Source: Marisa cornuarietis
Taxonomy: Eukaryota > Mollusca > Gastropoda > Architaenioglossa > Ampullariidae
Length of the DNA stretch: 64,000 nucleotides
Direction: 5' to 3'
Assembly (NCBI GenBank): GCA_004794655.1
Contig: SMMW01000622.1
Span: 2,852,001 to 2,916,000, forward strand
Shown: one piece after another, positions 1 through 12,100 of the stretch
How the letters are laid out: every line of letters begins with the position of its first letter
Position numbering within the stretch: the first letter of the stretch is position 1
Notes under the pieces: generated by a model
Database searches by the model: none
Told to the model about the DNA's origin: nothing
Seen by the model: only the letters and a program-made list of their open reading frames with translations
Program-made: the position numbers and the translations under genes

Positions 1-82
1 AAGTTTTATCTATCTGAGACATTTCTCTCTGTCACGATACGGTCTTGGAAATGGTATGAACTTCACTTGTTCGTTTTCAAAT

Positions 83-348
83 CGGATAGCCGAGTGGTTA
101 GAGCGCTGGCGTCCGTCGGTTCAATGCCCGATTAGCGCAGCAAACTTCCCCCAGTCGAGCCAGATGGCGGGAATATATATATATACCAGACTCCATAGAA
201 GGTTGGGAAAGGTAAGGCAGCGAGGGAGAGGAGATGGGCACCGCCTTCACATAAAGCTGGCCCTGAGAAAAGTAAAGTCTCTAACACCTCCCCCCCCCCT
301 CAACGACCTGAAAAGGTTAGGGGTGACCTTTACCTTTTTTTTTTTTTT
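83..348 (+). repeat. tRNA-headed SINE, copy 1
   Basis: A tRNA-like head has an A-box-like stretch at 87-97 (TAGCCGAGTGG) and a B-box-like stretch at 118-128 (GGTTCAATGCC). They are closer together than in a real tRNA. A body follows with the core GGAGATGGGCACCGCC near 227, then a T-rich tail at 335-348. The same body recurs near 16.1, 23.2 and 42.3 kb, which makes it a dispersed family rather than a gene. The family name is unknown to me. Confidence 0.7.
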
Positions 349-2552
349 AAACCTTACCTAGCGGTTAATAGCTATATACACTCCCAGTTTTTCTGCGCCC
401 TTCTTTTATCCCATCTCCACCCGCCTTCATCAGTCTACCTTCGAAGGACCGTTCGAAAGGCTACAGAGTCGTTTCTTTGGAACCAGAAGACACGGACACA
501 GCCGTTGCCACTAGAATTCCACCGTTATACATACTGTCAGACGCCCAAACAAAGAGGGAAAGCGTCACACGTCATCACATCTTTGCCTTCTCGTCAGTTG
601 GGGTTATGTTCTGGAGCGCACACGCAGAATCCATGAGCTAGCCCTGAGTCTACATTGAATACCACTTAGCCAAGTCTGCCCAGTCTGGAGAGACCTTGAT
701 GTTGAAGTCGTCCAATCTACAACAATATGCATTAATCAAGTTATGCCGCCTTTTCGATTTTTACGCTGATATAACCCTCCTTGCTTCCCCTTCGTAAAAC
801 ACAACAAACAAATCACGATTTTAAATGTCTTATCCAAAGAGTTCTTACAAGGAATATTACAGCTTATGAAAGCTGGTGATCAGCTTAAAAAAGTAAAAAT
901 AAGAGAAAAGAAACCTCGTAGCTGGAGGCACATGACTAAGCTGCACTACAAACTCACATTAGACACATTAGCTGTAATAGATCAATAATAAACCGATTTT
1001 TTTTATCACACGGTAAACAGAATTTCACACCAAACCAAGGAGCCTATATATATACAAAATTGTTATATCTATAATTATTTTCTTCGATTTGTTTTGAGGC
1101 GCTGCCAAAGATGTGAAGGCCAAGTCCCAGCGCGGTGCTGTTGCCTTGCGCTGAAGGCACATCATCAGTGCAATAGAAGGGAGCAAACTTCATTTCACTT
1201 TTGAAGTATTGCTGCAGTTTTGCCCCCTAGGGCTTTGCTTGCGTTCCTCGGCGACGAGCGTGAAATAAAACACAAGGTTGCGATGGCAGCATTCAACTCC
1301 TTCCTTTGTCTTGGATCATAAAACTGTGTTTGACAAAAATCAAACATGGCGCTCTTGCTTCAGAACGGTTCCATCAATGGTCCACGGCGTACAATATTGA
1401 AGAAAAGATATGTCCCTAGAGAGAGAAAGAGAACGTGTGTGTGTGTGTGCGTGCGCGTGTCGCTTCAAATTTCAAAAACTACAGTCATAACCAATTTCCG
1501 CGACCACCATAGCTGGGTTCTGCTAAAATGCCAATGTTTGTAATCTTTGGTCCCGAAATGCCGGGGTGACGAAAGCTTAAGAGATCCCAGCCCTCCAGTA
1601 ATGTTTTCCCTGAACTGCAACAACAGTTGCTGGGTCAGGAATCTCTGACCTCATAACGTACTGTTATTTCTCAGGACGACAGGTCCCTGGGTTCGTGTGA
1701 AACTGTCGGTGCTCTGTAGTTTCAACGCCAACATTTTTCAGAGGCTGAAGAGCACATGTGTACGAGCAACTGTTCAGCTCTCGACGGACTCAGCGAAATC
1801 AAAGCCATAACATCGTGCATTGAGACAATGCTGAAAAGTAAGCAGCTTTTTGCAGTCAGTGCGCAACGCCATGTGTCGTCTGCTCTGTAGTCCGTGAAGG
1901 AAGTCAGGGGGTGTAACTGCCTGTCAGTACAAACGTGCTTTTCCTACACCCGCCTTAGCCGTCACGCAAAAAGAGACAGACTAGATTAAATTTAAATTAA
2001 AATCTTTAAAAATCAAAATACGATATTCCTTTAAATACGAAATATGTATTGAGAAAGGTGAGACTAATATAAACCAAGCTTCTAAATACTCATATTCAGA
2101 GTCCAAAACATATAGCGCCTGCGCATAGTTCCGTCCCATGGTCTAAAGGAGGCTAAAGTTTTTTAGTCGATTGTGTACAGTAGCTTATGATTAGATCACT
2201 GCGTTGCTTTGTGGGATGGGTATGGTTTTCATTTAATCGTGTAGGGAGTAAGTTGAGTAACTATAGGATAATGACTGAACCAATAAAAACAACAATGCAA
2301 AATCGGTAGCCTGTTCGCCATTTTTTAAAATTCACTGACCAACCGCTTTTCGTCTCCCCACCAGCCCCGTAGCCACCACTACAGTCATATCAACTTTATG
2401 ATGTAAAAAAACTGTCCCCTGCAAGTGTACTACGTTTCTACCTACCATCATTTTCTAAGCTGACCCGAGAAGCCAGCGAGCGAGGGGCACCGTAGGCGTT
2501 CCCTGGGCAACCTGAAACCTGAAAATTCCACAGCGCCGCGAGCAGGCCGCGA
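349..2552. other. Intergenic stretch, no gene seen
   Basis: I see no coding exon here. The only structures noticed are a GT-rich microsatellite at about 1436-1462 and several AT-rich runs. The last few hundred bases become GC-richer towards the EGFR-like start codon and probably hold its promoter. Confidence 0.5.
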
Positions 2553-2562
2553 GTCACGTGAC
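2553..2562. promoter_or_regulatory. GTCACGTGAC E-box palindrome upstream of the EGFR-like gene
   Basis: The ten-base palindrome GTCACGTGAC lies about 155 bases before the ATG at 2716 in a locally GC-rich stretch. It matches the CACGTG E-box bound by USF/MITF/TFE-type bHLH-zip factors and the CLEAR consensus. Its function is inferred from sequence and position only. Confidence 0.4.
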
Positions 2563-2715
2563 CAGGTGCTTCAGTTTCCAAAGCGGAAGGCTAGTGCCAC
2601 CCTGTTGTTGTCTGATCCTACCACCACCTCATTTTCACGTTGCAACGAACCTTAGGTTTCGGCCACTACCTGTGATTCTTTTTCCTCCTCCCTCTCTCGA
2701 CCTCTGGCCGCCGAC

Positions 2716-3288
2716 ATGTGGTGGTCAGGGGCGATCCTGGCACTAGTGCCAGCCCTGTGCCTGGCAGTCAACCTGAAGGAGGATATCTTCGACACTGCAG
2801 TGGAAGTTGAGGAAGAGAGAGGTAAGCAGAAAGCTGGGCAGTGTGCAGCCGATGTAGGATACACATCGCCACCATACAGCCATCGTGCTGGGGAATCACT
2901 AAATTTAGCGCTTGGAGTAGAAAGGAAGGACTGGAGAGAGTGGGGGGGGGAAGAGAGAGAGAGATAATTTGGCTGTACACAGGGGAAGCCGCGATGGCGA
3001 CCATAAGTTCTTTCCTCGTAGGTTTTGGTGGCAGGCCCACATGTTCTCACCGTCTGCTGGCCAACATGCACTCGCTCGCACTCTTCGCGGTGTAGCGGTA
3101 AATGCGTAGAAGTTGTTGAAGAATCGCACCGTTAGTTGAAAAATGGAATGTGTAACTACAGCGCTGAGCGATCTGTGTATATATATATATATTCTGTATA
3201 AAACTTGTTTTCATTGATTTAGACTTTTTTATGTAATCCCTACAAGTTTCAAAAGGAATCTTTTGTAGTGATAATTGTACTATTTTTA

Positions 3289-3330
<42 letters not shown>

Positions 3331-6300
3331 CTGTTACTTCTTTGCTGGTACGAGGTTGGGAGGAGATTTCGTTTTGCTTTACTTTCTCTTACTTTTACTT
3401 TTTTGTTTGTTAGATTTTTTTTTTTTTTTGGCGGTGGTGAGAGAGTTGTTGGTGGTGCTGTTTTATTTCTTTAAATCATAAAGTGTACTGATATTTCCTC
3501 TCTGTGTTCCTCGTGATAAACGCTTGCTTCAGGCTAGTAAAGACACCTTGTCGTCAATTGTTTTGAAGCAGGAAATGAGGCCATTGAGCGTCATTACCAC
3601 AATCATTACCATCTTTACTACTCCCTTTCAGAGTTTGGTGTGTAAATGCTCGTATCATTACACGTCATTTACCCAAATAATATCATTATACATCATTTAC
3701 CCAAATAATATCAGCTTTAGCGAAATATGTGCACTCAGTTGCTCCACTCACAGAGAGAGAAAAAGAAAACAGACACCTCATAATAATGATGCTGATAATG
3801 TTTATTATTAATTCCTAAACATTTTAAGCTCCTGTTTTATGATATGTGATGAGGCGTGAAAAGTGAAAATTACGAGACACATTGCAAGGTTTATCTTGGG
3901 GTTTGTTGTTTGTTGTTGTTTTTAAGCTGTTTGTTAAAGGAAGTATAATAACAAACTAAAACTTCAGGAACTAACACAGTCTGGGTAACGCTACATCGTA
4001 AATACAGGAAGACGCCTAACCAGAACTCCAGAAACGAAACTTTACTTGTCGGTCTGTACTTCCTGAAAAAGATCTTACTGTTGAGCCAGTAGTGGGTGTG
4101 ATATTCACAAAAGAGATTTTATTTGATGAGCCATTAGTCGGTCCTGCGTTCATTGAAGCAGACATGTTGCGGTGGTTTGCACGAGATAGTGAGGCACTCC
4201 CTCTACATGTCCACGGCTTTCGTCTGTCTGTCCATCATCGACAGAGTGCCATGGGACCAGCGTCGGGTTCGGGTACTCGGGTACCCTGGAGCTTCACTAC
4301 CAGCAGCTGCGCAAGCGGTACGCGGGCTGCACCTACGTCCACGGCAACCTGGAGATCACCAACCTGGACGATCCGATGCTGAAGTACGACCTCGATTTCC
4401 TGTCTTCCATCAGATATGTCTCCGGCTATCTCCTCATCGGCCTTTTGACTCAGGTGGGAACCTCAGGCAAGCTCTTAGACTGCACAACCCGGTAACGGGT
4501 GGTGTAAATGAGGAGGGGGGGCAGGGGGCAGGAAGTTGTGAATTTAGCGAATATTCGACAATTCATGATAGCTTCAGATCTGCGTTTTAAAAAAAAACAC
4601 CTTCAGCAATAATCTATTGACTGAAAACATTTAAGCAGCTACGACGAAAACAGGGAGTGTGTTTAAAGGTATAATGAAAGGAGAAAAGCTTATACTTACC
4701 TTTGTCCTTGGTGATGCTGCCAGGTGGAGCGGATCCCTCTGTTGAGTTTGGAGGTGATCCGTGGTAACCAGACATACCGCATCCAAGGCCATGAGTACGC
4801 GCTAGTCGTAGCCTTGACTTCTCGGGACACAGCGCCAGTCACGGGCCTCAAGCACCTCCACATGCCTAAACTCAAGGGTAAGCTGAAACTGCGATAGCAA
4901 ATTGTGCTGGAGTGAACTCATTTGATTAAACAGATTTGGGAGAAAACAACTGAATGGTAAATCGTTTGGTATTTATTGAGTTTAGTTCGTGACACAACAC
5001 TTCTTCCCGAAATTGAATCGAATAAAACTGTTCCATACACGAGATGGGCGCCTTTGAAAAGTACAATCATCATCTGTGTTTTGTTAGTAGGTCAAGACCT
5101 CATTTCTAGCGACGACACCAAAGTAGTGTCGTTGCAAGGGTAACACCAAGGTGACAGATCAAATATACGGTTTTCTACGGTGTTTAAAATTAGAAATAAC
5201 GTCAATCAATGTTAAAACCCTTCGTATTGGAGTTGGATAGCCCTTGACACAGTTATAGATGCTTTCTTGTTTCTGATGATATTACGATTGTCCGTGTGCA
5301 GAAATCTCACGAGGTCGAGTGATGTTTTCCGAGAATCCCTTGCTGACGCACATGAAGTCCGTGTCGTGGGACCTTATCACCCGCGGAGAGCCGGACAGCG
5401 TGCACCTGGCGACCAAACCATTCAGCGCCAAACGTACGATGATGTCACGGCTGTATATTCTCTATGGAGAGGGGGGGGAGTCTAGTCGATAAACTTCCTG
5501 AACCTTTATTTGGCAGCAATGTTGTTGGGATGGCGAGAATGAACTTGTATACTTTAGTTAAACGACTTAGTTTAGAAAGAAAAGAAAAATAACTATTTGA
5601 ATTCACCGTGAAACCAAAGGCGACCAGGAACAAGAACGCTGGCAGCTGATTGTTGTTTTGATTGGTCTGGAATCTCAAAAGATTGGTCATTCCTCTTACA
5701 TACTTTCTTACACAAAAAAAGACGACAACAGCAAACGTAGAACTACTTTTAACGTTTTGTTTTTCTATGTTGTATTCATTGATGTTGACTAATATTTTGT
5801 TGACATTGCTATCATCATGATATCAGACGACTTTATCCCTTGAATCTTTTGTGCCAGTGGTAATGACTACATAGGTACTATTGTAGAGCTACATTTACGA
5901 CTGGCAGTACATGTATTAGACAAACACTTCAACTCTTCCCTGTGTTTCCAACAGCAACAGACTATTTAATGAGGTTTAACCGTGAACGGCAGAGCCAGTT
6001 CATTTGACAAACTGAACCCTTGACTTTTATGTTACAGTGCAGGATGACGTGTGCCCTGAGGAATGTTTGGTGGATCCTTACAGGCTATGCTGGGGCGACG
6101 ACCCCAGTCTGTGCCAGGAGGGTGAGAAACAGCTTTCGCCCCGCACCCTGCCACACACACACACACACATACAAACGCACTCCAACAGTTCGATAGTTGT
6201 TTAGGAAAACAATGGTCACCAGATTCAAATATATTTTGTTACAGTGGTAACAGGTTCTTGCGCGGAGAATTGCAGATTTCGGTGTTACGGACCAGGAGAA

Positions 6301-6710
6301 GATAGCTGCTGTCACCCAAACTGCGCTGTAGGATGTACAGGGCCTGGTCCTCAGGACTGTTTGGTGAGCTTACCCTGCGTTCACATACTTGCTAACTTAC
6401 GCATGACGTAGCACACAGACAGACGAGGTGGAGGGGGAAGACAGAGACGAGAGACAGAGGAAACGGAAACAGTCGTGAGAGGAGAAAGAAGAGGAGATAA
6501 TTGTTGCTTGTTACAGAACTCATTAGGTGAGTAAAGCAAATATGTGTGGTTTACATGCTATTGTTACGTTCTGACGACGGGTTGTGTGAACTACATGCTA
6601 CTGTTGTGTTTCCATGGCAGGTCTGTATGGACTATGTTCTGGACAACACCTGTGTTGGTTACTGCCCAGCAAAAACCTACCCAAAGCTACAGACGTGTGT
6701 GCGATTCTAG
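2716..6710 (+). CDS. Secreted EGFR-like protein (receptor-L domain I plus partial furin-like region)
   Basis: Seven exons join in phase: 2716-2821, 4245-4453, 4724-4877, 5302-5433, 6038-6121, 6245-6363 and 6621-6710, giving 297 aa. Residues 1 to about 18 form a signal peptide (MWWSG, then a hydrophobic run ending in ALCLAV). Receptor-L domain I follows: [41 protein letters not shown] and [10 protein letters not shown] all align with ErbB domain I. Exons 5-7 hold a furin-like cysteine array containing CCHPNC and [13 protein letters not shown]. The TAG at 6708 falls where ErbB receptors would begin the domain II dimerisation arm. No domain III, transmembrane segment or kinase follows before SRP68. 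ErbB domain I contacts EGF-type ligands, so a soluble ligand trap is a reasonable inference. A weak GTGTGT donor just before the stop could join this exon to a longer receptor form encoded elsewhere. The start has a good context (GCCGACATGT). Confidence 0.85.
3283..3330. repeat. (TTA)n microsatellite
   Basis: A near-perfect TTA trinucleotide run lies in the first intron of the EGFR-like gene. A short TA run precedes it near 3176-3192 and a T run follows near 3415-3429. Confidence 0.9.
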
Positions 6711-8140
6711 ATCTTCCTGTACCTAGGGTACCTGCATAGATCTTGTTCATTAATGGTGTAAATATTTCCTTATCACAAAGCTCCACCTCAACTAGCTAAA
6801 GAAAAAATGTTCTGAAGCTATGTTTTGGTAATGTCTTAGTATGTTAAAATCTTGTGCCTTTTGACGGTATTTTGTATAGAAGGGTGATGCTTTCACCCTC
6901 AAGAACCATTTCCTTGGGGTGATTTTTTTCCCACTGTAGATTTGTCAGAACACCCAAAGGAGATTCTTTCTTTTATGGAGAAATCCAATGCAGCTATCAT
7001 GTTGTATTAATTTTTTTATTTATACTGATGTAGGCGATACACTTTTAGCTAAGTACGACATATTCCTTGGCTCAAATTAAGATAGCATAGTATCAAAGGT
7101 CAGATACCTTTTCGTTGAAAGAAAAAGCAAGCGAAACGGTAAGTTGGGTTGAAATGATAGAAACTGACATTCTAAACCATGTCCGATCAAAATTTCGGGT
7201 TCCAAAAGGATCCTCTCGGCACAATCGCGTCTAAAACACAGGCGTTGGTTGCACAACATGTTTCTAAACCTTAAAACTGTTCTAAAGAACCAACTTTATC
7301 TTACTTAAAGCAACTTAAGTTCTACATATTCTAAAATTGTGGTGTGCACTTTAAGCTGATTATCTAAATAGATTGAAGGCCTAAAAATGTTTAAAATTAG
7401 AAATGTGTTGTGCAACTGGTCGCCAAGTTATGTTATCGAGTGACATCACAGAATGGTTGCGCGCGAGCGCTATCAGTCAATTAAGATGGGGTCGACAAAA
7501 CCCTGGTATCGTGGATCTGGAGATCGTCCAGTGAACTTCCAAACCAGAACACCATTGATGAAACCTCGAGCGAATTTCACCAAACTGGCATTATGTAATA
7601 TGTATCTATTTATTATATATTGTTAACAGTCAGTAACCTAGTGTTTCAATGTAGTTACTGTATGTTTCGATATAGCAATCGTTGTGAAAAAAGTTGTCTG
7701 GCCAACTTTCTGTGTGTGTCAAAAATAGAAGAATAGCAAAGAAACAAATCAAACCAAGTCTGCATACATCATTCTCGTAAGCTCTCAGCTCTGTATTTTC
7801 GCAGATTGCCAGCTTGCCGTGCTTCTCTTTGGTTGCAACCTATAAATCAGGGTTGCGCCGGCCAGTCGGCAAAAATGCTAACAGCATCATTCGACACTTT
7901 TATTGTCCAATGGCTCCGCCACACAAAAAAACTGTTGACACTACTACTCCAGCGTCACTCGAAACTTTTCTTGTCCAATGGGTCCGCCTACGCCACACAG
8001 TCACGCAAGAGGAGCAAACATTGTAGCTATCATGACATAGTGAACTTGGTAACGTCTGACCCAGTATTACTTTATTTCTTTTTAAATTTAGCAAAAGAAA
8101 ATATTATATGTATGATGAATAAAACAAATCAGGATTCCCA
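6711..8140 (+). other. Probable 3' UTR of the EGFR-like gene
   Basis: No coding exon is visible after the TAG at 6708-6710. The first AATAAA signal is at 8118-8123, and a GT-rich element follows about 30 bases later (near 8153-8180), a normal arrangement for cleavage and polyadenylation. I searched by eye for further furin-like or receptor-L exons between here and SRP68 and saw none. Confidence 0.55.
8118..8123 (+). terminator. Polyadenylation signal AATAAA with GT-rich downstream element
   Basis: AATAAA is followed by TTTGTGTTTGTGTGTGTG-type sequence from about 8153. It is the first canonical signal downstream of the EGFR-like stop codon. Confidence 0.6.
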
Positions 8141-8189
8141 TATGATATCTCTTTGTGTTTGTGTTTGTGTGTGTGTGTGTTTAAGTATA

Positions 8190-9179
8190 GATCGAGCTAT
8201 CTACAAAGTTATGTCAACATCAGTGTGCCTCTGTCTGCCAAACTCTGTGCGTGGAGCCAAGAGTGAATGTAATTAAACTTACGCAAACCCGACACACACG
8301 TGCTTAGTATGTTCCATGTTGCATTCTCACAGTAAAAATTTGTAAGTGCGTGCAAGCGTTTATGGATCGTCAGAAACCTTTGCTACAACAAATGGATGTT
8401 TATGAGCGTGCGCACGCCCACACACACACACACACAATGGTGTACTAGGTTTTTGGCCAAGTTGAAAAGACATCGCCGCCTAAGATAGCAAACATCAGTT
8501 AAAATACTCATTTTACAAAAGACCTAATCAAGGAAAAGTTTATACCAAGTACCATGCAAGACAACACTTGCTGCTAATTTGAAAATGTTGACACCAAAAA
8601 CAAGATCGAGTTATTATGAAAATTATCCAAAATTAAAAAAGAAATATGTTTTAACAAGAGTGATTACTGTTACTACAGCAGTAAAAACAAAAGTTAAAAA
8701 TGTTTAGGGAGAAGGAACGCCCCTCCCTCTCCGGTGTCTTTTCCTTTACTGTCTAGCGGGTGCCCAACACCTGAACTCTATTCGCCGTCACACACACACA
8801 CACCACAATGACAGAAAATGCGGTTTCTTTTGTCAACAGAAAGAAGAAAGTTTGAAAATCTTCAGAAAATGACACTTTTCCCCTCCGGCTCTTGTTATTA
8901 ATCTTTGTGGCCTGCGAAAACTATGGTAAAATATAAACATAATATTGTGGAGCTGATGAAGCTATGCGAACTGGTACCTTTAAATGTACTGTGCAATATA
9001 ACTATGTTCCTATGTCAAAAATAAGCAGAAAAATTAGACGAAAAGAATAAAATTCCGCCGAGAAACTGCTGCATGTAACATCACATTATTAAAAAACAAA
9101 AAAAATGTCTGCTAGGGAAAAGGGAGGTAACATACTTTGTTCGTGCACGAGTTATCCCTAATTCGACACATCGCTTGTC
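8190..9179. other. Spacer between the EGFR-like gene and SRP68
   Basis: About 1 kb without a recognisable exon. It holds short CA/GT runs near 8417-8437 and 8790-8803. The last 100 bases form the probable SRP68 promoter and short 5' UTR. Confidence 0.5.
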
Positions 9180-9191
9180 AAAATGGCTGCC
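9180..9191 (+). promoter_or_regulatory. YY1/TISU-like element over the SRP68 start codon
   Basis: CAAAATGGCTGC overlaps the start codon. It resembles the YY1/TISU consensus (AAnATGGCGGC) found at start codons of housekeeping genes with very short 5' leaders, with one or two differences. Function is inferred. Confidence 0.35.
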
Positions 9192-12100
9192 GAAGGGGAA
9201 AACGTGACAGGTGGAAAAGAAAAGTCAGATGATCATGCTTCGGAAGCAGTTTCTGCAGATTCGTATACATTAGAAGGTACATCATAGTTTCAGAGTTTTT
9301 CGCTTTTCAACTTCAACTGGCTCCATATAGATGAACAGCTAGCAGGACGAGTGAAACGTTCTGTTAATCACTCAGCCGGTGTTCTCACCCATATGTCGTG
9401 TGCATCGATGACAAAAGCCGGTGACAGAAATGATAAAACGTTTTAGTGCACTGGCTTTGTATCATATTGTGTATGAATGAGCAAACTGAGAGTTATGAGT
9501 ACGTGTAATTTTAGATCTGTATGCATTTTAGAGTATTGCACAGTGCTAATTTTATATGTAGGCCTAGTTAATTGGTTAGAATAGATGGTGTAGTCTCTTG
9601 TGGCACAGCCTGTTTCGCTTTCAAGATATACGTATAACGCCAGATATAAAAATATACGCAACCATAATGAAGGCGTTCGTGCTCATGCACATTTGTGCGT
9701 GTGAATTTCTGTCTTAAAAACGAGGCACCTATCTTCCTTCAAGAACAGGATTAGACTACATGTTGGTGTATACGCACTCAATTTCACCCACAGTGTGTTT
9801 TTGTTTCATATATCCAGCATTGGTTTTGATCAAAGAAGCTCAGCAGCAGCATGGATTGAGGCATGGAGACTATCAACGATACAGGTATCCAACCCTACCA
9901 CAAGTCTTCTAAAGCTTAGTTATTTAATTGTGAACGGATAGTGTGTGTGTGTGTGGGGGGGGTGATTTATGTCTGTATGCAAGAGAGACAGGAAGAGGAG
10001 AGAGCACAGATTAGCAGAGTTGCTTTTTTTGTAACATTGAAATGTGCCTTTGAAATTACTAACATACTTAGCTTAGAAAAAAGTGCACCTAAAGTTTCCA
10101 CAATTACATTGTTACTGTCTGCCTTGTTTTACTTTTAAAAACCCAAGTTTGAAGTTGTAGAAGCTGTGATGACATCTAGAAGCAGAGGTTCTGACCAGTT
10201 TCTTTTAATAGTAAATATTAATCTGGTCTTAATCTCATTGTTTATCAATAAAAATGCACCTTAGTTAGTCTGGACTTGCATCTTTTCACAATATGTGGAG
10301 GATAGAAACTGCAATAGGGCATAAAGGGATCAAAGTATCAGCAATAGTACTTTCTCAAACAACCATTTAAACTTATTTTAAACAGAATTTACTCCAGTTC
10401 TCAATCAGCAACTGGCATTGACTCTATTCTTCAAAAATTAGTTAATAGTTTTATTAAAATAAAAACTGTGGTTGTTTCAAATCCCATATTCTTGTTGTGA
10501 TCACCAAAACTCAAGTTTACAAAGTTACCTGGGTATCTCACTTCAAAAAAGAATGGGAGATCTAACACTTCAGCATAGTCACATAATGTGATGTCACTAA
10601 AAAGGAATAATGACTAATATAAATTTAAACTTCTTTTACAATATTTAAATTATTTCAATAGCTCCTTTTTGGAATAATTCTTCTGACACACAGCAAACAG
10701 CACAACTTTAATAATGTTTATATAGTATCTGCATAAAAAGTTTGGGATGTTTACACTGATGAAATGATCTGTATGCTAGAAATTCTTATGCCTAATTAAC
10801 TGAGGACAGTTATGTGTGCAGTGTTATAGGAATGAAACTATAATTTAGGCAGATACATTGTTTTGCTAGGCCTGTTCAACTTATAAAAGTCAACTTTTAC
10901 TGTAACATCAGAGCACAATTATCCAAGTCTGAATCATCTCAGATATATTATTCTGGCACTGTTCTGCACACACACAAAACTTTCTATTTTGATAGAAGTA
11001 ACTGTATGCTAAGAGAGTCAGCAAAAAGAAAAAGGCCAGCAGAAACATGTCTCCTGAACCAGGATAAAATATAGTTAGTATTTTGGCAGTGTCAGTAAAA
11101 TTATTCTCTCCGTGTAACTTTAATATTAATTGAATAATGTAGGTGTTTTCAGGCCTCAGGCTAACAACAGCTGATTGAGTGTTCACTCAGTCTGCAAGTG
11201 TTGAGACAAATGTGCTTTTGTCTCTGGGTACAAATATAGTAAATTTAAGGTTGGGTGGGAAGGGGATGAACCTTCGCTTCTTCCTTCCTTCAGTGTCCAA
11301 GCATGAAAACCCAACAAAAGTAATTATAATTTAGAGGATTTCTATTATAATGTAATCGCAGTTGTAGTGCCAAAGTCGTCTTTCAATAGGGAACAATGAG
11401 TATTTGAGATCTTGCAATCCTCCATGCATGTTTTGATGACGTCACATGGAACAGTGCAATAGGGAATTGCCAGACTTTATCATAATTGTCCAAAAATGCT
11501 AATTGACATATAATCTCACCTTTTCAATTGACCGTAACAGCCTTAATGTGTCACTGTACAGTTCTGATGTCTGTTGTTGGCACTCTTTATGTGCTTGATT
11601 TTGTTTGTGGGTGTGTATTTTGAGAACAGACGTTTGGGCAGGGGGGTGGGGGGAGTGATATTCACCTTGATTTTGAGAGACATTATCTTGCACTGAGCTA
11701 TGCTCAGTACAAAAATAAACTGCACCAGAATAAGCACTTAAGTTGATAGTACTTAGGCAGTCTCTTTTTTTCAATGTAGTTGTGCATGTCTTTATAATTT
11801 TAACCCTCAGTCTCAAGTTTTTAATGTGTAAAGCATTATCAATCACTGACTTTGTATAATGATATGAATAATTAGTATGTGTATTAATTGAATTTAAACC
11901 CAAGAATGGCTAGAGTCTTTTCTCAGAACTGAATCTTCCTGGTGACGTAAAGTATATCTTTTCATGGGTTTCACTCTCTGTTTATTTGTGCAGGAGTTAC
12001 TGCTCCAGAAGAATCAGAAGAATAAGAAAGTCACTACATTTTCCTCAAGGAGCGAAAAATAGAGTTACGCCCAAAAAGGTGACACCAGAAATACTGACTG

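Noticed and set aside
87..128. A tRNA gene (A box and B box)
   Set aside because: The boxes are only about 20 bases apart, there is no acceptor stem or anticodon arm, and the downstream body recurs at three other places, so it is the head of a SINE.
8155..8180. CRISPR-like or functional tandem repeat
   Set aside because: It is a plain GT microsatellite; no CRISPR array or regular repeat-spacer structure exists in the window.
7806..8276. 156-codon ORF between the EGFR-like gene and SRP68
   Set aside because: It begins with a non-ATG codon, contains a GT-repeat-coded run of Val/Cys, spans the polyadenylation site and has no family features.
6711..9179. Further EGFR exons (domain III, IV, kinase) downstream
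   Set aside because: No cysteine-rich, receptor-L or kinase motif in phase with a splice acceptor was seen before SRP68 begins.
11499..11903. 134-codon minus-strand ORF in SRP68 intron 2
   Set aside because: Composition is low-complexity (Thr/His/Gln/Lys), it lies within an intron and no domain is recognisable.
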